Shown here piece after piece: positions 21,891 through 34,212 of a stretch of 64,000 nucleotides of DNA. A program made the position numbers and the translations under genes. Source of the DNA: Oscheius dolichura (lineage: Eukaryota > Nematoda > Chromadorea > Rhabditida > Rhabditidae). Location: assembly GCA_932521035.1 (NCBI GenBank), contig OW051495.1:5952001-6016000 (forward strand). Direction: 5' to 3'. Each line of letters starts with the position of its first letter. The stretch's first letter is position 1. The notes below the pieces were generated by a model. That model worked only from the letters and a program-made list of their open reading frames with translations, was not told the origin of the DNA and made no database searches.

Positions 21891-24800
21891 CATGCCCCCC
21901 GCCGCCGCCTCCTCCGAAGAGGTAAGTCGCCTCGGTTGCTATGGTTTCAATCAGTCGCGTCCATTATCCGCGCCGCCATCGACAATGGTAACGCCCGAAG
22001 ATATTCTGAAATTCAGACTGGAAATGGCCCAGCACCTCGTCCAAGTCGCTACAGCTGCTGCTGCCAACGAGCGCATTGAGAACATGTAAGTTTCCATACA
22101 AAAATACAAATAATTTGGATTACAGATTAAGGCGTGGGCCGCGGACGCCCCCGGAGCCCCCGGAGCATGCTGAGCCGCCCCGCGGCCTGGGCGCGCCGCC
22201 TGCGAATCTCTACCCGCCGCAGCCGTTTCCCGGCGGAATGTAACTTATTAATTTTCACTGAAGATACTGTATCTATCTACAGGCTACGCAACTACCACCC
22301 GCCCCAGCAGCCGCCCTTCTTCATACCTCAACACGTTCCTCCCGGCATGTTCCCCCACCTCGGAGGATACCCTATGAATCAATTGAACGCATACATGAGT
22401 GAGTCACCCTCTCTACCGGGGATACAATTAGCCGCTTTAGTGAACCAGGGGATGAATCCGAATATGATGTCTCCCCCTATGCAAATGGGGGCCTCTCCGG
22501 GAGGACCGTCTCCCCAGCAGGCACAGCACCTTCAACAACTGCAACACCTCCAGCAGATGCACCAAATGCAGCAGATGCCTCACATGCCCCCGATGCCGCA
22601 GATGCAGACGCAAGGGCAGCAGGTCCGGCCACCCCAGCCCATGCACCCGCCTATTCGGCCAGAGGCCCGGTTCGGCAACGGCGGGATGCCTCCTCGTCCT
22701 GACATGCGGCCTGGGCCAGTGGGACAGATTCTTCGGCCTGAATTGGCTCAACCGCCACAGCTTCGGCCGCCGGCCCAGTACAATGACATGGAGAGGATGG
22801 TACCGCCTCCTCCTCCTCCGAAACTTCCTCCCCCACCTCCCAGGTACATCCTGGTCTCATTCAAATTATTAGGGGTTTGTTTAGACCACTGGATATGATG
22901 CAGTCGGTAGCGGGGACTTCAGCGTCCCCTCAAAGGGATCCCCCTTATACCACCACACAGCCATACGTGGCGGACGTGAGCAAGATGAGAGCCACGAGGG
23001 ACTACCCGCAGATTCCGAAGAAGAGGAGATACGTGGTGAGCAGATATTCCTTTGCCCCTTTATACTGTCTACTTTCTACCGCACTGACCTTTTGATTTTC
23101 AGGAAGAGAATCCGTCTCCCCCTAACGCGGTCCCATCCCCCAAGAGAATGAATCTCGGGCAGTCCTCACTGCCCCAGTCTGTAGCCGGGACTTCTGCGCA
23201 GGAACGGCCAATAGCACAACCAGTACGAACGGCTGCAGGGCCTCCTAGACCGACGATGGAGCAATCCCCAAGAAGAACTGATGTGCCAGAGGTTTTGAAG
23301 CTGCCGACCAGACCAATGCGTGAGTTTTATCCACATTTCTTTTTTGAACATACTTTAGCTCCTCCGCCTCCCAGACAACAAGCAGCCCCTCCTCCGATGG
23401 TGCCTCCTGGCCCCCCACCGAGGGTACCGACGAAAGCTCCCCTCATCACCCAGCCCTCTCTTGTGGTACAACAGGCAGCACCCAAGGTAGTCTTATACTC
23501 TTTGTTTTTCCATTTTTGCATTACAGAGAGCGGATGAGACAGTCGCAGGGAAGGAGTCGCCAAGGGTAGAGAGGTTAGACAGACCGAGGGCGGCGGAGAA
23601 GGTATCGGTCAAGGAGCCGATGCCCCTTCCCCCGGGGCCTCCACCAAGGCCGAATGTCTCACAGCATGTCCCTGTTATAAGAGCTTGTGAGCCATCCACT
23701 TCAACTCCACCGGTCAAAATAGCAAGAACAGCAGATGACCGCTACCCAACGTCTGGGAACACTTCGACACCGAAGACGCCTCTCACCACGCCTATGCCAA
23801 TTGGAGGAAGATCAAACGGGAACCAGAGTGAAGTCGGAAAACCAGCTGTAGTGCCCTCGTCTCCAGCTGCACACAACTATTCTGCAGTACCTACAAAGAA
23901 TGTCCGTGAGCCTCCTGTACAGCAACCGAAGACAGAGACAGCTAAACCCGCTGCTCCTCTGACCCCGTCGCCATCTACAATGCCTTCGACTTCTTCAGTG
24001 CGTCCCTCTCCGACAGGGTTCAATTCTCCTGTTAAGAATATGCCCGAGCCACCGGTACAGAAGCCGAGGGAAGAAGCAGCCAAACCGAATGCTCCACCTT
24101 TGACACCTTCACTGTCTCACACAGTTCCAAACTCTTCCATGGCACCTACTCGCACCCGTGAGCTACCTTCACAGCAGCCAGGAGTGGAAGCAGACAAGCC
24201 AGCCGCTGCTGCTTCTTCGATTCCCCCACCATCTCCAGCAGGGCCTTCTTCCTCTACAGTGCGCTCCTCTCCGGCAGCCTCGAACTCTTCCACAGTACTT
24301 GTTAGGAGTTCTCGTGAGCCAGCAGTACAGCAGCCAAGGACTGAGACTGCCAAACATATCCCTGAACCGCCCGTGCAGCAACAGAGGCCGGTGGCTGCCA
24401 AACCAGCTGCTCCTCCACCTCCACCACCTACATCTTCTCCAACAGTGCGTCCCTCTCCAGCGCTGTTGAATCCATCGCCTGTTCCTGCCAGGATTAGTGA
24501 GCCATCAGTACAACAGCCACGGCCTGCGGTTACCACAGTTACTGTTCAATCAGCTGTGCAGCAGCAGAGACCAGTGGCTGCCAAACCGACTATTGCTACG
24601 TCGACGTCTTCGTCCTCTTCTCAACCTGCTCCCACAGCAACTGTGCCAGTCAAAACAGTTCCAGTTGTGGAAAGACCTTCGGCAGTTATTGTTGTCAGAG
24701 ATGTTCAACCACCAGTAGCTCCAAGGACTTCTTCACAAGCTCCTGTGCCAGCTAGACCCATAATGACACTGGAAAGACCGAAGACCCTAGCGACGAAACC

Positions 24801-27800
24801 GCCGCTAGTCCAACAGCCAGCTGCTTCTGCTGCAACTGCCGAAAGACTAAAAATGGCAGGCACTGCACCAGCAGCGTCGAAGCCTCTGGTTGTACGGCAA
24901 ACAACAACTAGTTCTGCTCCGACGGCATCAAGACCGCCCACCGTTGCAGCGACGACGAATACATCTCGACCTATCCCACCTGCCGAGCAGCCAAGAACAA
25001 GCAGGCCGACGAATACCCAGCCAGCGGCTACTCCTAATGTGTCGAGAGGCTCGCAGCCAGCAGCCAGCACTGCTCCGGCAACGTCTGCCTCCACTCCACC
25101 TACCGTGCAGTCTTCAACACAGCGGAGTTCACAGACTCCAATTGCCCAAAAGCTTAAAACGGGTAGCACGGCTACGGAAGACCCGAAACCGACAACATCG
25201 ACTGGTAACGCGGCCGCTGCCGCTGCATCTTCGAATGGTGTGGAAGTGAAAAGAGAAGAACCGGAACCGGTAGAACCGAAGAAGGAATATCGACGGCTTC
25301 CGCCTCCTCCAGACATTTGCTATCAGTCGGCTCCCCCCGCTCCGAAAGATCCACGCCGCAAACGGGCCAGACCGACGAATCACCTGGAGAAGGAGCTCAT
25401 CGAGTATGTCCACTTGGAGTCTTCGGATGATGACGAGAACGGATCACCTGTGGAGGTTGTAGAGGTAGCGGTTTATATTTTGACGCATTGATTAATTCCT
25501 TCTTTAGATTGTAAAGATGCGCAAACCGAAGACACCGCCACCTCCACCTCCACCAAAGATAGAGGAGATCGACATCACCTCACCGGACGAGTGCGACAAG
25601 CGCATTGTGCCGGAAAGTCTTCCCGACCCGACCAACTTGCGACCTCCTATAAGACCAGATCTCCCTGAACAAACCAAGGTAATCATTGTAGCAATTCTGT
25701 CTGCAAGCCCCAATTTCAGCAAGAGGTGCCTGCAGTCGTCTTGAATCCCCCTGGCCCAGCTGCCCTTCCACCAACTTCGACAGAGCCAACGATCGCCCTT
25801 ACCGCGACTCCACCAATTGTCGAAAAACCAGTAGTTCCCGCTCCTCCGGCTCCCCTGGCTTCCCAACCTGCTACATTGTCAACCATCTCCAAAAATGTAG
25901 AAGCAAAAAAGACAGTGACTATCGACGTGACGAAACCTCATGGATCGACAGCACCGACAAGAGTCAGAAATGAGCAGGTTCGTCCGTTATAAACCTTCTG
26001 GTACAACAATATCCGTTTTCAGACAGACAAATCCGTATCCAAGCCGGCAGTCACCCCCTTCCAGGGTAGTAATCTCAAGCCGTCGCTAACTCCTCGTCCA
26101 GCGCCTCCACCATTGGCCAGCCTGAAGAAGGCCAATCCTCCCACAGCACCTCCTACCTCGCAATTGAAAGAACCCATTCTAAACGAAAAGTGTATAGTTG
26201 ATGCAAAAGTGAGAGAAGCGCTTCAAAAGGTAGGCAGACTGCTGGATAGGGTTATTGAGTCTATTAGGCTGTGCCAGCGGTAGCACCACCAGTAAAAAGG
26301 GTGGAGCAGATGAGGGTAATTGCCCCTCCCTCGTCTCCCGTGTCTCCTCTACCTCCCTCCTCTGTCTTCCCCGTGGCTTCTCTGACTCCTGCAACTCCTG
26401 TGACTCCCGTGACTCCTGTAAAACCACCGGTCGAAGAGAAGAAGGAGTTACAAAGACGATCAGTAAGCAATTGTACAGTTCCTTTACCTCTATTACTACA
26501 GAGCGAGATCCTACGAGCAGAAACGACTCCGCAGAAAAACGGAACCATATCTTCGGCACATTCGACACCGTCCTCCGAGGGCAGTCCTATAAAACTGTAC
26601 AGCGACAAGAAGAAGTTCCCTGAAATACGACCAATGTGAGTGGAAGAGGACAGTAGGGGAAAGACAAAGGCTTTACAGGTCACCGCTTACACCCTTGAAG
26701 AAGGAAGAACCCGTCATAAAAGAGGAAATGGACACTGACCACAAGGAGCGGAAGGAACATAGGAAGGAGAAACACCGGAAACACAAACTACCCAAACTAA
26801 ACGAGAAGGTATGCTAGCTATTCTTGGTGGGGCCGAACTTCTCTTTCAGTACCGCGATCTGGTCAGGATTGACACCCACCCGAACGGCGGAGGATGCATG
26901 TTGGAGGCAGACTGGCGCAAGGTCAGGGAGAAGTTGCCCAAGGAGGAACGACACGAATTCGCGAGACAGTTCATCCGACTGGGGGTGGCCGAGAAGAAGG
27001 GCAATCCCTGCTTTGTCATCGCCGTGTTGAAGAATGCCGCCGAGTATCTGCCGGTAGGAATTCTCTCTAGTTCACTCTCAGAGGATGAGTTCAGGATATC
27101 TTCACCTACCTCAACGAACATCACTCAGCGATGAACGTCAAGATTGGCTCCCTCACGAATAAACAGAGCGTCGAGACCATGCAGTTCGGCCAGTACTTCA
27201 AGCAGGTCATGGACACCTGTCACCACGGCACATTCAGGTAACTATCCCACCCCCATCCACCTCTTATCCCCACTTCCAGAGCCGGTCCCATGCATGCCCT
27301 CTCGATGGTCGGCCCGAAGCAGGAGGAGTGTGGAATGTACTTCCCTCAACTCATTGAATATCTGGAGAAGTCGCCAGTACTTCGGCCGCTGATGCCTTGG
27401 GGAGACAAGAGTATCCTCAAGTGTAAAGTGACCGACAGCGACGACGGCCCGATCTTCTGGGTTCGGCCGGGCGAACAGCTCATCCCGACCGACGATTTGA
27501 AGGACGAAAAGAAGAAGCGACAGGGCAGGGGGCCGAACCAGTTGAGGTACGTATCTCTTATAGGTAAACATCTATTTCATGTGCTTCAGATACTCTGAAC
27601 GAAGAGAACTTCTCTTCGAAGACCGCACTCCCTGCCACGCCGACCACGTTGGAGACGGCTTGGAACGAAAGACGACCGCCGCCGTGGGCATCCTCCAAGC
27701 CATCCTCGGACCTGGGGAGAAGTAATCCTTGTCCCCCTTTTTGCTCTAAAACACCTATTCAGTACCATGGATAACCGAGCCGTCAAGGACGTCGTCTGCT

Positions 27801-28130
27801 TCCACGCTGCCGATTTCCACAAGATTGTAGAGCGCCTCCAGTTGGACACGTTCGAGCCGCCGATGTCCCAGTGTATCCAGTGGGTGGAGGAGGCCAAGCT
27901 GAACCAGCTGAGGCGCAGTGGCATCCGCTACCACAAGTTCCAGGTGTGCTTCCCTCTGCCATCTATAATAACATAAACAATTTCAGCTCCATGACAATGA
28001 TATCTACTTCCTGCCGCGTAAGATTGTCCACCAGTTCCGCACCATCGCCGCGTGTTCCTCGATCGCCTGGCACGTTCGTCTGAAGAAGTACTACGAGACG
28101 CTGGACGACGACGATATGCTCGGCTTCTAG
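21891..28130 (+). CDS. RSBN1/DPY-21-type JmjC histone demethylase
   Basis: Large nuclear protein with a disordered, Pro/Gln-rich N-terminal half and a conserved C-terminal catalytic half. A likely start is [10 protein letters not shown] at 21891, then [18 protein letters not shown]. One exon, 23527-25464, encodes degenerate repeats around EPPVQQP and AAKPAA. The conserved region runs from [17 protein letters not shown] (26880) through [47 protein letters not shown] (HxD metal motif near 27634), [35 protein letters not shown] and [15 protein letters not shown] (second His) to the stop at 28130. In C. elegans the homologue DPY-21 removes H4K20 methylation and acts in dosage compensation. The first exons are less certain than the C-terminus. 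Confidence 0.88.
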
Positions 28131-28500
28131 TCTAGAGAGTAGACCCGCTAGTTAACCTATTGTCCTCCCGGTGAGACAGACCAGTGGGACCCCCGTTGCT
28201 ATCCTCCGCTTTACCCCCCTTCCAAAATTAACCTCAGGGCGATCTCCCTCTCTTTTCTGTTATCTCTTCATCTATTACTCTTGTTGATCTTTTGTTGTTT
28301 TCCTCGTCTAGTCCTCGTGTACATAGTCTCCTTCTGATCACCTCCTCCTGTGAACGGTCGCCCTCGCCAGGGACTCTTCCCTTCCCTGGTCAGGCCATTT
28401 TCTGTGCATTTGTTGAGAGATTTTCTATTGTAAAAAGACATAATAATTAAAGTCACATTATAGTTTCCCAAAAGATTTATTTACATTGAAAATGAGCTGA

Positions 28501-29068
28501 CTAACAGCTACAGAAATGGCCGTTGACGGCGGTGAATTCGTCGTGGAAGATGGTCCAGTTGGCGCCTTCTTTCCTCCAAATTTGAACCAGACAGCCCTTG
28601 AGCGGACCGAGGTTCTCCGACTGAGTTTCACAATCACAGGTCACAATAACAAAATCGCCCATTCCCGTGAACTTGTTATTGACACACTGAAGACACTCTT
28701 CCCGGGGGATACAGACACATACCTTGGCTTTACACTTGCCGGCCTTGCTACTGAACTCCTTGAACATTCGGAGGATGGCTATATGTAGATATTCGTCTGT
28801 ATTCAGAGACCCCGAGACTCACCGTTCTGTCCGTAGAAACACTTGCTACCTCGATGGACGACGACGGCCTCCGGATGATAGAATTCCATAAGCTGTTCGT
28901 ATTTCTCCCTCTCGTAGAGCTTTTCGTACTTGTCGAAGAGACTCTTCACGGCGGTCTCGGAATCTGAAGGACGAATCTCTTGGAAGAGGGGAAAAGACCG
29001 AGGCAATCAGGGAAAATCTCACTGATTCTGTCGGCCAAAATAGTCGAGACCGTACCGGTGTTGTTCAT
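28501..29068 (-). CDS. NTF2-like (SnoaL/DUF4440-type) nematode protein
   Basis: Exons 29023-29068, 28823-28978 and 28501-28778, the last probably containing a 36-nt in-frame intron (GTATGTGTC to CTTCAG near 28698-28733). About 147 residues. It reads VKSLFDKYEKLYEREKYEQL, FYHPEAVVVHRG, then VQIWRKEGANWTIFHDEF near the end, the pattern of NTF2-fold DUF4440 proteins that are common in nematodes (helix, conserved FYxPDA-like segment, and a final strand WKKxxGKWxIxHDEF). Several cysteines lie in the C-terminal half. There is no obvious signal peptide. AATAAA at 28476-28481. Function in nematodes is unknown. Confidence 0.75.
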
Positions 29069-29356
29069 TTTGTGGCAAAAGAGGACTGACTACGGCCGGA
29101 GCGGGCTATATATAGGGGAGATAAAATTTGTAAACAGCCTTGTAGAATGGGGCGGGGTAAACAAGAACGTCGCGTGATCTGTTTTGCAAGATAGGGCAAC
29201 GAAAACTGATCAGAAAAGGTAAAAAATAGCGAGTACTCAGGAGAGACGGCGAGGGGCCTCAAGCTGACGACTTGGCTCTCAACCATGACAGCTCACCTCC
29301 CGACTACTAGGACAAAACAAGGAGTGCTGGATAAGACACAGAATACGAGGCATACC

Positions 29357-30438
29357 TAGGGACCGCAAAGGCGCGCGCCAAGGCGGCAACACTTTTTGTT
29401 CTGCAATTTTGGTTATTGGGTGCGCTCGTTATAAAATGCGTCGGTACGCCCTTATTATACATTATTTTGAGCTGGAAATCACATACTATGGCTAAAAATA
29501 GACGGCCTTTCGAATGGCAGCCTAGGTTTTTTCTGAAATTATCTATTTCTAAAAGATATTGCAGCTTAAAAAATAACTTTGTTGATATCTTCTCACTCTG
29601 AAGACATCAACACCTTTTTATTTATGTTTTTAATTGTATTTTTGATGTAGAATTTACTGTAAAAAAATTAAAACAATCTGCTTTTGCCAAAATTTTAAAT
29701 ATTGCTTGAAGTATGCAACTTTTGCACAAGAATAAATTAGCACTTTTTTTTTCAAAATGTACACTTTCTAGTTAATTGTATATTGTTACCCAGCTCGTTT
29801 AGTATAAGCTAGTATTAAAGAAAACAAAATATAATGGTAAATTTTATGATAAAATTGCGATAGAAAAATTGCCAAATTTTCAATAACTACTTTTTGGCTT
29901 ATTGCAGCTAAACTAGCATCGATCAACACCATTTTTTTTTGTAAATATTGTTACCAATACTGTTGGTAATTGTTTGTAAAAAGACTAGACAAATTGGCTT
30001 TTGCCCAAATTTTAAAAATGATATTTAGTGATGCAATTCAGTAAAATTACCTCAAAATTTGAAGGTAATCGCGCACCACTGCAAACTATTTTTCTTGTTT
30101 TGCGTTTTTCTCAAAAATGTGATATCCAATTTTTCTGATTTTTCTTGCATTAGTTTCGTCGCATTATGAAGATCATTTCTGTATAAAAATTCAAAAAAGC
30201 AAAAATTTTCGACGCCGGCAGGAATCGAACTCTCGACCGCTCGATCGTTGGCCACATGACCAAAATTTGCTCCGGAAAGCAAGCTCGGCGCGGCGCTATT
30301 AAAATGCGAATATTTCGGTACTGGATGATCCGATTTGCTTAGTTTAAAAACAAAAGTTGTAAGTTACGATGAGCTCTCTCGATTGATACCAAAATCACGG
30401 GGATCTGACCAGATCTAGTTTTCACTTTGCGGTCCCTA
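29357..30438. mobile_element. Non-autonomous hAT-type element, 1,082 bp
   Basis: Terminal inverted repeats TAGGGACCGCAAAG (29357-29370) and CTTTGCGGTCCCTA (30425-30438) are perfect over 14 bp. They are flanked by an exact 8-bp duplication GGCATACC (29349-29356 and 30439-30446). An 8-bp target duplication with TAGGG-type ends is diagnostic of the hAT superfamily. The interior is AT-rich, has no transposase frame, and contains a tRNA-like segment near its right end. The intact duplication and perfect ends suggest a relatively recent insertion. Confidence 0.88.
30196..30290 (-). repeat. tRNA-like segment inside the hAT element
   Basis: On the minus strand GTCATGTGGCCAACGA (A-box-like) is followed by GCGGTCGAGAGTTCGATTCC (canonical B box GTTCGATTCC) and TGCCGGCGTC. 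The spacing suits a tRNA, but acceptor-stem pairing is not convincing. It resembles the tRNA-like segment at 8681-8746, including the CGGTCGGAGAG/CGGTCGAGAG stretch before the B box. Confidence 0.45.
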
Positions 30439-30787
30439 GGCATACCACGGGAGCTGTCGCGGCGAGGAGGCACACTGAAGCCCATTCCACTCCTCTCTTC
30501 ACATGCATATGACAGTTCAACTCTCCTCGTTACTCGACAGTTCCGGGATTTCAGTCAAGTAGTGTAGACACGTCGACCTCGTCAACTTAAAAGATTCGAC
30601 CCTCTAAACAAGTCTAGCACTCCTCCTTATTTAGAAACGGGCGAGTGTGTGTCCCCCTCCTCCCCGTCCGCCCTTCTTTTCCAAAATCTCCCCGCTACCG
30701 GCTGCATCACCTCTCTTATCGCCTCAACGTGGCCCTTTTCAGGTGATAATTTATTGGCATCCGTTGGCTGCCGTCACCACGAGAAAT

Positions 30788-31892
30788 ATGAGGGCCGCCG
30801 CCCTTTTTTCAAGTTTGTTTTCACCATTTTCCTCAATTTTACCCGGGTTTACTCAGTGATTGTGAGTGTCTTCGGACAGTTCCAAGTCTTCCCGGCCCCT
30901 GCCGAGCTGTTGGCCAATGGACAGGCCGCCTCGGCCCCTTGTGTGCATGCAACTCTCACCAACTGCCAGGTATCCCCTCCAACTCCCCCAATAATAAACA
31001 GGTCTTCTTCAACAATGCCCTGGGTCTGACGAGCACCTTGGACTGGACAGACGTGAGCACGATGGAGTCCCAGCTGTCGGCCTTCTACATCAAGGGCATC
31101 GACGGGGTCATCCAGGTGTGCAACGCCCGCACCCAGTTCCAGGCCTGTCTCGGGGACATGTACTCCTCCTGTATGAGTGTGGTACGTCTCCTGATTCCTC
31201 ATAGAACAATAGATGATAGACTCGGTTCGTAAGCGACGGGGAGGATCCCTTCAGCGCGACGTCCTATGTCCAGATGTTCAACGAGATCGAGTTCGACTGT
31301 GTCGGCGGCTTCGTTCGTGAGTTTTGGAAGGGGAAGAGAAATATAGACGGAGTTCAGAATTGTCGGAGAGCTACGGCTGTATAATGGACGTGTGGCAGAG
31401 ACACGCCGACGACCTCAACAACTGCGTGGCCGCCTTCAACCGTACCATGGCTACTGTACGTTACCCCTTCTCCCGGTAATCCCCGTTCCAGGACCCGACC
31501 CAATACTGCCAGGCTTCCTACGCCGCGGAGAAGTGCACCAGGACTCCTTTCCAGGTCTACTGTGGAGCTGAGGTTTGTCCTCCCCTCTCCTTATACCACT
31601 ATCTAGGCGTCGTGGTGGCAGTGTGAAAGGGTTCGACTGGGCGCGGGACTGGACCAGTATTGCCCTTCTAACTATTGCCAGGTGAGAATCCCTTCTCCTT
31701 TGGCTACAGTAACCTTTCAGGTTCAACAATCGGCCCAGGCCGCCACCTACAAAGCCCGCCATGGACAGGCCCTTCAGGAAATGATGCAAGGCTCCGAAGG
31801 TAAGGTGTCCTCCCACAAAACAAAGATTTTCAGCTCGAAACCGGGTGATGAAGAAGCTGGCAGAGAAGGCCCGACATCGCGAGAGAAAGTAA
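30788..31892 (+). CDS. DUF19 (T20D4.11-like) secreted cysteine-rich protein, gene A
   Basis: First of three tandem DUF19 genes. A proposed signal peptide MRAAALFSMIVSVFG needs an intron at 30815-30857, so the 5' end is tentative. The rest is joined by 32-41-nt introns: CVHATLTNCQ, LDWTDVSTMESQLSAFYIKG, VCNARTQFQACLGD, MFNEIEFDCVGGF, YGCIMDVWQRHADDLNNCVAAF, QYCQASYAAEKCT, then a basic tail ending RHRERK. Regularly spaced cysteines and the CNARTQFQACLG block are typical of DUF19, a nematode-specific secreted family of unknown function. AATAAA lies at 31902-31907, just after the stop. Confidence 0.8.
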
Positions 31893-32033
31893 AAATACAG
31901 CAATAAATATTTTATTACAAATGAATGGGGTGCGAGATAGCCGGGCTCGTAAAGATAGTCCGGCCCGGGGCGCACCCAATCCCGTCATTGATTATGCTGC
32001 TCCTTTCAGCAGTCAGCCCTTTATATTGCACTT

Positions 32034-32081
32034 TATGCTGTCTGGTTAACTTAAAGGGGGGTATGCTGTCTGGTTAACTTA
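32034..32081 (+). repeat. Two-copy direct repeat, 20 bp
   Basis: TATGCTGTCTGGTTAACTTA occurs at 32034-32053 and 32062-32081, separated by eight bases (AAGGGGGG). Both copies contain the palindrome GTTAAC. They lie about 150 bp before the second DUF19 gene; a promoter role or a local slippage product are both possible. Confidence 0.6.
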
Positions 32082-32231
32082 CAGCTCTTCTCTTCTGCCT
32101 TTGGTTGACAGGGTTACTGTATCTGGGGCTACGATCTTCCCGTTGCGGGCATCAAGGTGCCGTTTGAATCCCTTGATCTTCATCCAATTTCCTGCCGCTT
32201 CTGTCCTCTCGGCCATCCTCTTCTGTTCAGG

Positions 32232-33149
32232 ATGCGCAGTCTAGTGCTCTTGGCCACCTCGCTGGCCGTCAGCAGCGCCCTGATGGACCAGTACACCATT
32301 TCGGACCCTGCCATCCAAGTGGTCGCCATCAGTAGCCAGCCCTCCAATGTCAGTCCTCCCCTTGTCCCTCGATATCCCCGTTTCAGGCGGCTATCAGTCC
32401 CTGTATCGACATGGTGTGGAACAGCTGCCAGGTAAGAGAGGGGATCTCTCCGACGGCCTCGGTTTAGTACGGGTTCGATCAGGCCACGATGCTGAACACT
32501 AGCCTCGACTACAACACGGGCACGGAGTTCTTCAACCAGGTCAACGGCCTCCTGGACAGCAGTATCCAGAACATCCTCAACGTGTGCAAGTGGGTCGGGG
32601 GTCGGCTCCGACTGACTCGGGCTGTTCAGGGCCCGCACCCAGTTCTACCAGTGTCTCGGCTCCTCCTACTACACCTGTATGAACCTGCTCAACATCCTCC
32701 AGAAACCCAACGTCGACTACCAGAACGGTCAGTCCTCCGGGGGAAGAGAGACCGTCCCTTTCAGCCTTCGACTACTCCCGCGCCTTCCTTGGAATGGAAT
32801 TCATGTGCACCGCCGGATTTGAGAGTAGGTCTCCGGTACCCTCCCCCCAATCCCCCTTCCAGCCGTCGTCACCGACTGGGGCTGTATCAAGGACTTCCAG
32901 AACACGAAGACCTACAAGAACTGTCTCGTGAACTTCAACGAGATGCTGCCGCCTGACCAGCTCTGCCCGTAGTCGCCTCCCCTTCCCCGGCCATCCTCCC
33001 GGTTCAGATCGGTCAAGACCGTCAGCCAGTGTCTCTTCGACGCCTACAAGCTCACCTGTGTCGACAGCGGTGTCGGCTTCTTCGGTTGCGAGAACTTCCG
33101 GACGACCTTCGACCAGACCTGCTACGGTGTCCGCTGTGATGTCAGCTAG
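32232..33149 (+). CDS. DUF19 secreted cysteine-rich protein, gene B
   Basis: Exons 32232-32348, 32387-32431, 32468-32589, 32630-32727, 32765-32824, 32863-32968 and 33008-33149, all separated by 36-40-nt GT-AG introns. The ATG follows a tgttcag acceptor by one base. Signal peptide MRSLVLLATSLAVSSA, then CIDMVWNSCQ, MLNTSLDYNTGTEFFNQVNG, CNRARTQFYQCLGSSYYTCM, DWGCIKDFQNTKTYKNC, CLFDAYKLTCVD and CYGVRCDVS at the end. This is a complete DUF19 domain with even cysteine spacing, presumably disulfide-bonded and secreted. AATAAA at 33163-33168. The next DUF19 gene begins only 139 bp after this stop, so co-transcription is possible. Confidence 0.85.
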
Positions 33150-33288
33150 ATATTTCCCGCCCAATAAATATTCGAAACAGTCAGTAGCAGGGGGCAGGGG
33201 ATTAGCCACCTCATCGATCTGATAAAATTCCACGTCCGCCGCGCCCAACAGAGAGTGCTATCAGTGGGCGGCGGCTCTTGTAACTGCC

Positions 33289-34212
33289 ATGAGGGTGCTT
33301 CTGTTTGTCGTCCTCTGCACAGGTTCAACCCCCTCTTTTTATATGGAAATATTCAGGGGTCCTCGGGGATATCGCCTCCAACTGTGACCCTCTCAAGTTC
33401 CAGAAATGTCAGGAGACATTCTCCAACGACCTCAAGATAGACGTCAGGTTAGTTGCGGAAGAGGGATAGAGATATCTTGGCCTCCTTCAGCTACAATTGG
33501 AAAGACCCCGTCGGATTGGGTGTACAGATACAGAATCTCTATATCACGGGGATTACTGGCTCCGAAGACCCGGGAATTGTTAGTGTCTGCACGTAAGGAC
33601 CTCCCCTCCGGCAATTCCTAAGAAATCCAGGGCCTACAACGCCTTCCTCGACTGCCTCAGTGACTCTGCCTTCACAGCTTTCGAGTGTTTCGATCCCATG
33701 TTCCTCATCCACGCCGATTCCACCCCCATCGCCGCGTATCAATACGCATTCCTTATGAGTATGCAACAATACCAGTGCGGATCCGGATTCTACCGTAAGA
33801 ATAACCCCGAGTAACATTGTATTAATTTATATTCATTACAGCATCCGTAGAGGGCTGGCCTTGCTTGCAGAAGGTGTATCAGAGCCAGAACGCGACGATA
33901 CAGGGATGCTTTAGAACATTCCAAATCAACACCGCTATTGATGCTCTCAATGTCAGTGGTCCTCTGTCCCATACAGTAATTTTAGACGTGCAAGTATATA
34001 CAAGACGGTATGGACTGTATGCGTCGCACGACCCTTCAATGTAGTTCTACACTGCAATACTTTGTCAGTCCTCCCCATGCCACTCGTTATCCTCGTTTCA
34101 GGCATGTGAGAGTTTCCGTCAATACACCATGCCTGCCTATCAAGCTGCCTGCAAACAGCAATGCTACGGTATATATGGGGTATCCTTTGTGCATACTTTA
34201 GTTTCAGTGTGA
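33289..34212 (+). CDS. DUF19-like secreted cysteine-rich protein, gene C
   Basis: Signal peptide MRVLLFVVLCTGVLG split by an intron after codon 11, then CDPLKFQKCQETF, SYNWKDPVGLGVQIQNLYITG, AYNAFLDCLSDSAFTAFECF, SVEGWPCLQKVYQSQNATIQGCF, TCKYIQDGMDCMRRTTLQC and ACESFRQYTMPAYQAACKQQC. The cysteine framework is DUF19-like but more diverged than genes A and B. The 3' end is uncertain: the frame runs to TGA at 34210-34212, or a last intron follows QQCYG. It is convergent with the cyclin D gene, whose AATAAA lies only about 45 bp away on the other strand. Confidence 0.75.

Noticed and set aside
22437-22751. Histidine-rich minus-strand frame opposite the RSBN1-like gene
   Set aside because: It is a shadow of the Met/Gln/Pro-rich coding exon on the plus strand.
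24705-25316. 203-codon minus-strand frame within the RSBN1-like exon
   Set aside because: Composition mirrors the Pro/Ala/Thr repeats of the plus-strand frame; no start context or splice logic.
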